Assembly: GCA_958420075.1 (NCBI GenBank)
Contig: CATZIM010000039.1
Location: forward strand, 1 to 10,720
Source of the DNA: an uncultured Clostridia bacterium
Lineage (GTDB): Bacteria; Bacillota; Clostridia; Lachnospirales; Anaerotignaceae
Length of the DNA stretch: 10,720 bases
Reading direction: 5' to 3'
Shown one piece after another: positions 1-7,058 of this stretch. Every line of letters starts with the position of its first letter. Position 1 is the first letter of the stretch. The position numbers were made by a program, and so were the translations under genes. The notes under the pieces are model-generated. The model made no database searches. It had not been told where the DNA came from and worked only from the letters and a program-made list of their open reading frames with translations.

Positions 1-839
1 ATGGGGTGGTGGAACTTTCAGCAAAAAATGGCTTGCGGGGAAAACGGGTCTATTTGGACTTTCCCAGCGTAGGTGCAACAGAAAATATTATGATGGCAGC
101 AACGCTTGCAAAAGGGACTACTACCATAGAGAATGCGGCGGCAGAGCCGGAAATATGTGATCTGGCGGATTTTCTGCGAAAAATGGGGGCGGAAATTACT
201 GGGGACGGCACAGACACTATCGTCATTCAGGGGCAGAAACGGCTTCATGGAGCTACACACAACGTCATTTCCGACCGCATAGAGGCAGGAACCTTTATGA
301 CGGCAGCTGCCATTACTGGCGGTGATATTTTGTTGGAGCAGGTGCGGCAGGAGCATTTGACACCTGTCATTGCCAAATTGACAGAATGCAATGCCAAAAC
401 AGAAGTGACACCGACAGGACTGCGGGTGTACCGGAGGGGCAGACTTCGTCCCATACAGCTGAAAACCATGCCTTATCCTGGTTTTCCAACAGATATGCAG
501 GCGTTGTTCATGAGTTTGGCAGCTGTCACAAAGGGCACTAGCGTTATCACAGAAACAGTATTTGAAAATCGGTTCATGCATGCGGCAGAATTGCAGCGCA
601 TGGGGGCAGATATTAAGATAGACAGCCGTTCTGCCATCATTGAAGGCGTGGACAGCCTGACGGGAACCAGTGTCCGTGCTACAGACCTGCGGGCAGGAGC
701 AGCTCTGATTCTGTCAGCGCTGGCAGCCAGAGGGGAAACTGAAATCAGCGACATTTACCACATTGAACGGGGTTATGACCGCATCGAGGAAAAGCTGCGG
801 GCTTTGGGGGCAGATATCCAGCGGTCGAAAGATTCATAA
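1..839 (+). CDS. murA: UDP-N-acetylglucosamine 1-carboxyvinyltransferase MurA, 5' end cut by window
   Basis: The reading frame is open from base 3 to a TAA at 837-839, so about 278 C-terminal residues of a roughly 420-residue enzyme are present. MurA transfers enolpyruvate from phosphoenolpyruvate to UDP-GlcNAc in the cytoplasm, the first committed step of peptidoglycan synthesis. Recognisable family blocks, in order, are DFPSVGATENIMMAA, NAAAEPEICDLADFL, DRIEAGTFM, PYPGFPTDMQ (its Asp is the family's catalytic acid/base), ETVFENRFMHAAEL, ATDLRAGAAL and HIERGYDRIEEKL near the end. The Cys-containing active-site loop that binds PEP and fosfomycin lies upstream of the window. The GTG at position 6 lies inside the protein and is not a start. 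No T-rich hairpin directly follows the stop; the nearest candidate is the inverted repeat at 894-925. Many Firmicutes carry two copies (MurAA and MurAB/MurZ), and which one this is cannot be told from here. Confidence 0.96.
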   Translation, partial: GVVELSAKNGLRGKRVYLDFPSVGATENIMMAATLAKGTTTIENAAAEPEICDLADFLRKMGAEITGDGTDTIVIQGQKRLHGATHNVISDRIEAGTFMTAAAITGGDILLEQVRQEHLTPVIAKLTECNAKTEVTPTGLRVYRRGRLRPIQLKTMPYPGFPTDMQALFMSLAAVTKGTSVITETVFENRFMHAAELQRMGADIKIDSRSAIIEGVDSLTGTSVRATDLRAGAALILSALAARGETEISDIYHIERGYDRIEEKLRALGADIQRSKDS

Positions 840-866
840 GTTCATAAAATGTTTACAATTTATTCA

Positions 867-894
867 CATACAGTGGAAGAAAGGGTGCTATACT
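867..894 (+). promoter_or_regulatory. Extended -10 promoter of the marR-ftsH unit
   Basis: TGCTATACT at 886-894 is an extended -10 element: TG, one base, then TATACT (5 of 6 matches to TATAAT). The best -35 is weak, CATACA at 867-872 with a 16-base spacer, which fits the usual trade-off for extended -10 promoters. The predicted start is near 901, about 43 bases before the MarR start codon. The upstream murA gene ends only 47 bases before this element. Confidence 0.6.
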
Positions 895-925
895 GTTAGG
901 GAAAGATACAGTTAGTACCCTAACA
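894..925 (+). promoter_or_regulatory. Inverted repeat TGTTAGGG/CCCTAACA, probable MarR operator and possible read-through terminator
   Basis: TGTTAGGG (894-901) and CCCTAACA (918-925) are perfect 8-base inverted arms separated by 16 bases. A second, nested dyad, GTTAG (911-915) and CTAAC (920-924), shares the right arm. The site begins at the -10 element and spans the expected transcription start, where an autorepressing MarR dimer would bind. Six T residues follow the right arm (926-931), so a transcript reading through from murA could fold a terminator here. RNA started at about base 901 would lack most of the left arm. Confidence 0.5.
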
Positions 926-943
926 TTTTTTGGAGGTGACAGG

Positions 944-1414
944 ATGCAGCCGAAAATTTCCTTTTGTCTGGAATGGAAAATGGTGTCCAATCTCATGCGG
1001 CACAGTGCCAATGCCTGCACGACCTGCGTAGAGGCAGCAAATCTGACGGGGATGCAGTTATTCATACTGGAGTATCTCTATCAGCATCAGGAACAGGAAG
1101 TGTTCCAGAGGGATCTGGAGGCGGAATTTCATGTGCGCCGTTCTACGGTGACAGGCATTCTCAAAGGCATGGAGAAAAAAGGACTGATCCAGCGATTGTC
1201 TGTGGAAGAAGAGGCCAGACTGAAACGGATTATTTTGACGCCTCAGGCAAAAAGCCTGCATCGGGAGGTAGAAATGGCTGTGGTGCGGATGGAAAAAATC
1301 GCTCTGCGGGGACTATCGAAAGCAGAAATTGAAGTTTTTTTGGAAATATTGGAAAAGATGAAAGCAAATCTACAGGAAGATATGCTTACATACGAAGAGC
1401 AGAAAGGCGAGTGA
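944..1414 (+). CDS. MarR-family winged-helix transcriptional regulator
   Basis: A 156-residue protein, typical MarR length. The ATG follows a strong Shine-Dalgarno GGAGGTGA (932-939) by four bases. MarR proteins are dimeric winged-helix DNA-binding regulators that usually repress their own operon and release DNA on binding a ligand or on cysteine oxidation. Here an N-terminal dimerisation helix leads to a helix-turn-helix (about residues 53-82) with recognition helix RRSTVTGILKGMEKKGLI. A wing follows (about 85-98), where EEEARLKRIIL replaces the usual DxRDxR-type sequence, and a long C-terminal dimerisation helix completes the fold. Unusual points are C8 and the pair C25-T-T-C28 in the first helix region, a possible redox or metal site. 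The gene lies six bases upstream of ftsH, so the two are almost certainly co-transcribed and FtsH is the first candidate target. The ligand is unknown. Confidence 0.9.
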   Translation: MQPKISFCLEWKMVSNLMRHSANACTTCVEAANLTGMQLFILEYLYQHQEQEVFQRDLEAEFHVRRSTVTGILKGMEKKGLIQRLSVEEEARLKRIILTPQAKSLHREVEMAVVRMEKIALRGLSKAEIEVFLEILEKMKANLQEDMLTYEEQKGE

Positions 1415-1420
1415 GTGTAT

Positions 1421-3295
1421 ATGGAAAACCAGAAGAAGCCGTTGATTTATTACTGGCTCATTGCCCTGGCGGTAATGTTTGTAATCAACTGGCTGGTACT
1501 GCCCATGTTTGCCAATAACACGGTGCAGGAAGTAAGTTACAATGTATTCTTGGACGAATTGGAAGCAAAGAACATCGATCAGGTACAGGTCAACGAGGAT
1601 GTGATCTATTATTCCCTGAAAGAAGATACCAACGAGGAAACTCAAACACAGATTTTCCCCGGACAGCCACAGCATGAAATGCTTTACTGTACCGTGCGGA
1701 TGCAGGATAATATGCTGGTAGACCGTTTGTATGCGGCAGGGGCGAACTTCTCCGCTATTGAACCGAAAGAAGTTTCGCCATGGATGAGTACTCTCATTAT
1801 GTTCCTGCTGTTCTTCCTGTTCTGGCGGCTGGTCTTTGGCAGAATGATGAAAAAAGGCGGGTTTGGTGCCAACGCTATGGCTTTTGGCAAGTCCAACGCT
1901 AAGGTCTATGTAAAAGCCCAGACCGGCAAGACATTCAAAGACGTGGCGGGACAGGACGAAGCAAAAGAAGCTTTGAAAGAAATCGTAGACTTTTTGCATA
2001 ACCCTGCTAAATATACCAGCGTTGGTGCGAAAATGCCAAAAGGCGCACTGCTGGTAGGCCCTCCGGGTACTGGTAAAACATTGCTGGCGCAGGCAGTAGC
2101 CGGGGAAGCAAACGTACCTTTCTTCTCCATTTCCGGTTCTGAATTTGTGGAAATGTTCGTAGGTATGGGTGCAGCGAAAGTCCGTGACCTGTTTAAACAG
2201 GCAGGGGAAAAAGCACCTTGTATCGTATTCATCGACGAAATTGATACCATTGGTAAAAAACGTGACGGCAACGGCATGGGCGGCAACGACGAAAGAGAAC
2301 AGACCCTGAACCAGTTGCTGACAGAAATGGACGGTTTCGACGCCACAAAAGGTGTTGTCATTCTGGCAGCCACCAACCGTCCCGAAACACTGGATAAAGC
2401 CCTCCTGCGTCCCGGCCGTTTCGACAGAAGAATCCCTGTGGAACTGCCTGACCTCCAGGGCCGAGAAGCTATTTTGAAAGTTCATGCGGCTAAGATCAAA
2501 ATGGAAGACAACATCGACTTTGGTGCAGTAGCAAGAGCTACCAGCGGTGCTTCCGGTGCAGAACTTGCCAATATCATCAACGAAGGTGCTCTCCGTGCCG
2601 TTCGTATGGGTCGGGATAAAGTAAGTCAAACAGACCTGGAAGAAAGCGTAGAAGTGATTCTGGCAGGTTATCAGCGGAAAGGCGCTGTTATTTCCAAAGA
2701 AGAAAAAGCCATCATTGCATACCACGAAGTGGGTCATGCTCTGGTAGCGGCACTCCAGAAAAATTCCGCACCTGTTCATAAAATTACCATTATCCCCAGA
2801 ACTTCCGGTGTCTTGGGTTATACCCTGCAGATTGACGAAGGCGAAAAATTCCTGATGAATAAGGAAGAAGCCTTCAATAAAATTGCAACACTTACCGGCG
2901 GACGAGTGGCGGAAGAAATTCAGTTCAACTCCATTACCACCGGGGCATCCAATGACATTGAGCAGGCAACCCGTATGGCAAGAGCCATGATTACACGTTA
3001 TGGTATGAGCGATGAGTTCGGCATGGTAGCGCTGGAAACCATCAACAACCAGTATCTGGGCGGCGATACTTCTTTGGCTTGCTCCAATGAAACAGCAACC
3101 CGTATTGACGCGGCAGTCATTGCCATGGTAAAAGAAGCCCATGACAAGGCATATCAGATCATCAGCAGCCATAAAGATAAGCTGGATGAAATCTCCGCTT
3201 ATCTGTTGGAAAAAGAAACCATCACTGGTGAAGAATTCATGGAAATTCTGGAAAGAAAACCGGAAGAAACAACAGAAGAAAATCTGGAAGCGTAA
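1421..3295 (+). CDS. ftsH: ATP-dependent zinc metalloprotease FtsH
   Basis: A membrane-anchored AAA+ protease that forms hexamers and degrades misfolded membrane proteins and short-lived regulators. From the chosen ATG it has 624 residues. It has TM1 (about 8-30), an external domain of roughly 85 residues, TM2 (about 121-140), and then the AAA domain with Walker A GPPGTGKT (213-220), pore loop MFVGMGA, Walker B VFIDEID (269-275) and the second region of homology with arginine fingers (315-337). The protease domain has HEVGH (435-439) and the third zinc ligand D512 in SNDIEQAT. An in-frame GTG at 1415 lies only three bases after the AAAGGCGAG ribosome site. The ATG at 1421 lies nine bases after it and is preferred. 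Deviations from textbook FtsH include GMGAAKVRDLF for GVGASRVRDLF, IDTIGKKRDG after Walker B and PRTSGVLGYTLQ, suggesting a clostridial paralogue and not necessarily the only FtsH. The C-terminal tail is short and acidic. Confidence 0.97.
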   Translation: MENQKKPLIYYWLIALAVMFVINWLVLPMFANNTVQEVSYNVFLDELEAKNIDQVQVNEDVIYYSLKEDTNEETQTQIFPGQPQHEMLYCTVRMQDNMLVDRLYAAGANFSAIEPKEVSPWMSTLIMFLLFFLFWRLVFGRMMKKGGFGANAMAFGKSNAKVYVKAQTGKTFKDVAGQDEAKEALKEIVDFLHNPAKYTSVGAKMPKGALLVGPPGTGKTLLAQAVAGEANVPFFSISGSEFVEMFVGMGAAKVRDLFKQAGEKAPCIVFIDEIDTIGKKRDGNGMGGNDEREQTLNQLLTEMDGFDATKGVVILAATNRPETLDKALLRPGRFDRRIPVELPDLQGREAILKVHAAKIKMEDNIDFGAVARATSGASGAELANIINEGALRAVRMGRDKVSQTDLEESVEVILAGYQRKGAVISKEEKAIIAYHEVGHALVAALQKNSAPVHKITIIPRTSGVLGYTLQIDEGEKFLMNKEEAFNKIATLTGGRVAEEIQFNSITTGASNDIEQATRMARAMITRYGMSDEFGMVALETINNQYLGGDTSLACSNETATRIDAAVIAMVKEAHDKAYQIISSHKDKLDEISAYLLEKETITGEEFMEILERKPEETTEENLEA

Positions 3296-3301
3296 AACAT
3301 C

Positions 3302-3333
3302 AGAGAGAGGATACAAATCCTCTCTCTTTTTTT
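3302..3333 (+). terminator. Intrinsic terminator of marR-ftsH
   Basis: A perfect 11-bp stem, AGAGAGAGGAT (3302-3312) with ATCCTCTCTCT (3317-3327), has a four-base ACAA loop and runs into seven T residues (3327-3333). It starts seven bases after the ftsH stop codon. Confidence 0.93.
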
Positions 3334-3352
3334 GTTTGGAGGAGAAAAGGGG

Positions 3353-3380
3353 CACAATTTTGGGCGGCGTACATAATATA
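3353..3380 (+). promoter_or_regulatory. Candidate sigma-K-type (mother-cell sporulation) promoter
   Basis: CATAATATA (3372-3380) fits the Bacillus subtilis sigma-K -10 consensus CATANNNTA at every fixed base. CACA (3353-3356) fits the -35 consensus mACm, and the spacer is 15 bases, about the expected length. No good sigma-A -35 lies the right distance from the overlapping TATAAA (3377-3382). The site is about 40 bases before the start codon of a collagen-like gene, a class often controlled in the mother cell as exosporium proteins. This is a consensus match only. Confidence 0.45.
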
Positions 3381-3402
3381 AAATGAACACAGAAAAGGAT
3401 AG

Positions 3403-4380
<978 letters not shown>

Positions 4381-4383
4381 TCC

Positions 4384-4411
4384 CTGATTTTTGGAAAATC
4401 AGATGATTTTC
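4384..4411 (+). other. Overlapping stem-loop sequences after the collagen-like gene
   Basis: CTGATTTT (4384-4391) pairs with AAAATCAG (4395-4402) across a three-base loop. The same right arm, extended as GAAAATC (4394-4400), is also inverted as GATTTTC (4405-4411). Only one pairing can form at a time. No T tract follows, so it is not an obvious terminator. It could protect the mRNA 3' end or be a DNA dyad. Confidence 0.5.
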
Positions 4412-4423
4412 TGAAACACGTAA

Positions 4424-4461
4424 AAAAACCGGGAATCCATTGATATGGGTTTCCGGTTTTT
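4424..4461. terminator. Bidirectional intrinsic terminator between convergent genes
   Basis: AAAAACCGG (4424-4432) pairs with CCGGTTTTT (4453-4461). The stem continues inward with two G-T wobbles to a four-base loop at 4441-4444, giving 17 pairs. On the + strand it is followed by TTTTTCTTG and then a T7 run. On the - strand the A7 run at 4422-4428 supplies the U tract. It serves the collagen-like gene from the left and the racemase operon from the right. Confidence 0.92.
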
Positions 4462-4485
4462 CTTGTTTTTTTGGATATATTCTTG

Positions 4486-5313
4486 TTAGAAAGATTCCAG
4501 ATAAGCGGTACCTGCCGCGACGATTTTTACATGTACGGTCAATGTCAGGGAATGCAGGCATCCATCTTTCCAGTCAACGTCGATCTGCATGACGCCGCCG
4601 GGCTGTTTCAGCCCCAAAGAAAGGGAATCTTGCTTTTTGGTTGCCAGAGCCGCACCAAGGGCTGTTGTGCCGCTGCCGCAGCCTCTTTCCCATACGAGAG
4701 AAGCGTTTTTGACGCATACCAGCGGTTCCAGCGTCATTTCTGTTTCGTCAAAGAGCAGGATGCCAAAGGCTTCTTCAGCAATTTGATTTTCCCATGCTTT
4801 TACAGCCTGTTCCGCCTTTTCCCGTGCCTTTTCGCCCCAAAGAGCCTTGGGAACGATGATGTGTGTGATGCCCGGCAGATAAACCGTTTCCAGTTCATAG
4901 GAAACGCCGTCCAGTACATAGGTTTCTGTGGCAATCTTTGTAGGCATGGGCATGGAAAGCTGTCCCAAATAGCCGTCAGCTTCTTTTTTCATATGACAGT
5001 CGATGAGACTGTCTGCGCCGGATACTTCCAAGAGGAAGTTTTTTTCCGCGCCTGTTTTGGGATGCTCCTTGGAGAACAGGTATGCCCCCAGAGAAAGGGT
5101 GGCATTGCCGCAGAATTCTCCTGCCATCATTTGCAGACGGGCGCAGGCTTCTTTGTTTTCCGGTTCCTCGATGTATCCTGCCTGTTCCGCGTAAACGCTG
5201 CCATAGGCGATGAGTGCCTTTGCCACTGCCAGATGCTGGCTTCTGGGCACAGGACTTTCGATGAGCAGTGTCATATTTTCATTTGGGCTTGTTTTCACAA
5301 ATTGGAGTTCCAT
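4486..5313 (-). CDS. DapF-fold cofactor-independent amino-acid racemase, CntK/histidine-racemase-like
   Basis: A 275-residue two-domain protein of the diaminopimelate epimerase family, which inverts an amino acid's alpha carbon with two cysteines (thiol and thiolate) and no PLP. The catalytic pair is C68 in GEFCGNATLS and C212 in WERGCGSGTTALG, 144 residues apart. It lacks DapF hallmarks: the N-terminus reads KTSPNENMTLLI where DapF has a GLGNDF-type motif, and the first Cys motif is EFCGN rather than MCGNG. These features, with LKQPGGVMQI and VAAGTAYLE, match what I recall of staphylococcal CntK, the histidine racemase of staphylopine synthesis. Automated annotation would probably say dapF. 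The ATG follows AAGGAGG (5318-5324), which overlaps the upstream stop codon, so translation is coupled. It is the last gene of an amino-acid ABC importer operon. Histidine as substrate is an inference; another amino acid is possible. Confidence 0.85.
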   Translation of the reverse strand: MELQFVKTSPNENMTLLIESPVPRSQHLAVAKALIAYGSVYAEQAGYIEEPENKEACARLQMMAGEFCGNATLSLGAYLFSKEHPKTGAEKNFLLEVSGADSLIDCHMKKEADGYLGQLSMPMPTKIATETYVLDGVSYELETVYLPGITHIIVPKALWGEKAREKAEQAVKAWENQIAEEAFGILLFDETEMTLEPLVCVKNASLVWERGCGSGTTALGAALATKKQDSLSLGLKQPGGVMQIDVDWKDGCLHSLTLTVHVKIVAAGTAYLESF

Positions 5314-5322
5314 AGTGCCTCC

Positions 5323-6084
5323 TTATGCCTGGAAGCGGCTCAGGAATGCTTTGGTACGTTCCTGTTTGGGGTTGTTGATGAGTTCTTTGGGTTCCCCTTC
5401 TTCTACGATGACGCCGCCATCCATGAAGATGATGTGGTCGGATACGTCACGGGCAAAACTCATTTCATGGGTAACGATGACCATGGTCATGTGTTCCGCT
5501 GCCAGTTCTTTGATAACGTGCAGGATTTCCCCTGTCAGTTCCGGGTCCAGAGCGGAAGTAGGTTCGTCAAAGAACAGGATTTTCGGTTTCATTGCCAATG
5601 CGCGGGCAATGGATACACGCTGCTGCTGACCGCCGGAAAGCTGGTAAGGGTAAGCATCTTCTTTGTCTGCCAGACCCATTTTTTTCAGCAGTTCTCTTGC
5701 TTCGGCGTAAACCTCGTCTTTGGGGCGTTTGCCGATGAGGATAGGGGGTTCTGTGATATTTTTCAGTACGGAGTAATGAGGAAACAGGTTGAAGTTCTGG
5801 AATACCAGACCAAAGTGCTGTCTTGCTTTTTGCAGTTCGGCTTTGGTGCCGTAAACGGATTTGCCTGTTTCATCAGCTTTTGCTGTGTATTCTCCCAGAT
5901 AGATCAGGTCGCCGCCGTCCATGGTTTCCAGCAGTGTTGCGCAGCGCAGCAGTGTGGATTTGCCGGAGCCGGAAGGCCCGATGATGCTCACAACCTGTCC
6001 TTCTTCTACAGAAAGGGAGATATCCTTGAGGACTTCGTTGTCCCCGAATTTTTTATTGCAGTGATTGATTTCCAGTAATTTCAT
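5323..6084 (-). CDS. Polar amino-acid ABC transporter, ATP-binding protein (HisP/GlnQ family)
   Basis: A 253-residue ATPase that powers import through the adjacent permease. Motifs in order are Walker A GPSGSGKS (36-43), Q-loop Gln96 in [12 protein letters not shown], signature LSGGQQQR (149-156), Walker B ILFFDEP (169-175), D-loop SALDPEL and H-loop His206 in [13 protein letters not shown]. The [10 protein letters not shown] and MSFARDVSD forms are typical of the HisP/GlnQ/ArtP group. A segment of about 15 residues before the Q-loop ([17 protein letters not shown]) is usual in this group. The ATG is preceded by AAGGAGG (6090-6096), which overlaps the permease stop. Its own TAA in turn forms part of the racemase ribosome site, so permease, ATPase and racemase are translated as a coupled block. 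Substrate specificity cannot be read from this subunit. Confidence 0.96.
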   Translation of the reverse strand: MKLLEINHCNKKFGDNEVLKDISLSVEEGQVVSIIGPSGSGKSTLLRCATLLETMDGGDLIYLGEYTAKADETGKSVYGTKAELQKARQHFGLVFQNFNLFPHYSVLKNITEPPILIGKRPKDEVYAEARELLKKMGLADKEDAYPYQLSGGQQQRVSIARALAMKPKILFFDEPTSALDPELTGEILHVIKELAAEHMTMVIVTHEMSFARDVSDHIIFMDGGVIVEEGEPKELINNPKQERTKAFLSRFQA

Positions 6085-6094
6085 GGCTGCCTCC

Positions 6095-6877
6095 TTAACG
6101 ATAATAATTCATTTTCTTTTCGATCTTATCCATCACAAAGGCAACGATGCCGTTGAAGATGAAGTAGAACACACCAGCGATGATCAGAGGCATGATGGTG
6201 GTCTGTGCCGCAGAGATCTGCTTTGCAATGGTGAACATTTCCGGATAGGAAATAACGAAGGCAAAGGATGTATCTTTGACCAGTGTAATGGTTTCGTTTG
6301 TTACAGGGGGCATGATCCGTTTGCACATCTGAGGGAAGACAATGCGCAGGAAAGTCTGGACTTTGTTGTAGCCCAGTACAGTAGCTGCTTCATACTGTCC
6401 CACAGGAATGGATTCGATGCCGGCGCGGTAGATTTCCGCAAAGTAAGCGGCATAGTTGATGGAGAAAGCAATGATAACCGCAGTGAAACGATATTCATTG
6501 GTAATGGGAATACCGAACAGGTAGTAAGGGCCGTAGTAAACGGCAAACAGCTGCAGCATCAGAGGTGTACCACGCAGAATAGCGATGAATACTTTGATGA
6601 TCCACTGGATGGGTTTGAAGAAGAACAGACCGCCTGCAAGCCGTGTGCCCATAGGCAGGTTTTCCGCCTTGCCTTCTGCGGACTGTGCCAGTTTCAGCTT
6701 TTCAACCAGTGTTTGGGGCGCAAGGAATTTCAGCGGCGCCCATTTTGACATGCGTCCAAAGGTTACCAACAGCCCCAGAGGCATGGAAAATAACAGTGTC
6801 AGAAAAAAGATTTTGCAGGAATCCAGAAGTCCCACAGCCAGTTGTTGTGTGATGTTCATGAGGGTTTGTGCATCCAT
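6095..6877 (-). CDS. Polar amino-acid ABC transporter permease (HisM/GlnP family) with an enlarged TM1-TM2 loop
   Basis: A 260-residue inner-membrane subunit that forms the translocation path with a second copy of itself. It shows the family sequence [10 protein letters not shown] (102-111) and the cytoplasmic EAA loop [21 protein letters not shown] (150-170, in the usual Gly-containing form), which docks on the ATPase. About five hydrophobic segments are visible (near 12-40, 92-120, 130-150, 200-212 and 228-250). The stretch between TM1 and the RGTP motif is about 60 residues rather than the usual 20 or so. It contains a charged segment ([19 protein letters not shown]) and accounts for the extra total length over the 215-230 typical of the family. 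The start is uncertain: AAAGGA lies a long 12 bases upstream of the ATG. It is separated from the binding-protein gene by a structured 181-base spacer. Confidence 0.93.
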   Translation of the reverse strand: MDAQTLMNITQQLAVGLLDSCKIFFLTLLFSMPLGLLVTFGRMSKWAPLKFLAPQTLVEKLKLAQSAEGKAENLPMGTRLAGGLFFFKPIQWIIKVFIAILRGTPLMLQLFAVYYGPYYLFGIPITNEYRFTAVIIAFSINYAAYFAEIYRAGIESIPVGQYEAATVLGYNKVQTFLRIVFPQMCKRIMPPVTNETITLVKDTSFAFVISYPEMFTIAKQISAAQTTIMPLIIAGVFYFIFNGIVAFVMDKIEKKMNYYR

Positions 6878-6919
6878 AAAATTGTTTCGTCCTTTCTTTG
6901 TTTTGGCGCTTTGCGCTCA

Positions 6920-6960
6920 CATAAGAAAACGGGAAGCCCATTTCTTTATGTCAGCCTCCC
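6920..6960 (-). terminator. Terminator-like hairpin in the binding protein-permease spacer
   Basis: Read on the - strand, GGGAGGC (6960-6954) pairs with GCTTCCC (6937-6931), seven pairs with one G-U, across a 16-base loop. GTTTTCTTATG follows. The U tract is short and the loop long, so termination would be partial at best. It would reduce expression of permease, ATPase and racemase relative to the binding protein. Confidence 0.35.
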
Positions 6961-7012
6961 TGTGCGGACAAAGGCTTTCAAAGGAAAGACAGTATCCATA
7001 AACAGGGAAGAA

Positions 7013-7036
7013 GCGTGCGGAACATTGTCCGCACGC
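7013..7036 (-). terminator. GC-rich stem-loop after the binding-protein gene (attenuator or mRNA 3'-end stabiliser)
   Basis: GCGTGCGGA (7013-7021) and TCCGCACGC (7028-7036) form a perfect nine-pair stem with a six-base loop, 22 bases beyond the binding-protein stop. On the - strand TTCTTCCCTGTTT follows, too interrupted for a classic terminator. Such hairpins commonly stabilise the upstream message or terminate partially, so that binding protein is made in excess of the membrane subunits. Confidence 0.6.
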
Positions 7037-7058
7037 CCTTGTATTGTATCATATTTGA

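Noticed and set aside
6..8. GTG at 6 as the start of MurA
   Set aside because: The frame is open to the window edge, and the residues after it align with the middle of MurA, so the gene begins outside the window.
1415..1420. GTG at 1415 as the ftsH start
   Set aside because: It would sit only three bases from the ribosome site, one base after the marR stop. The ATG at 1421 has proper nine-base spacing and gives the normal FtsH N-terminus.
4486..5313. Straight assignment as diaminopimelate epimerase (dapF)
   Set aside because: The fold and both cysteines fit, but the GLGNDF-type N-terminus and MCGNG motif are absent and the gene is in an amino-acid importer operon rather than with lysine or wall genes. 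A CntK-like racemase fits better, though DAP activity is not excluded.
4471..6078. A 535-codon + strand open frame across the racemase and ATPase genes
   Set aside because: Antisense to two confidently identified genes, with Phe/Cys-rich translation and no recognisable family. It also begins inside the spacer after the bidirectional terminator.
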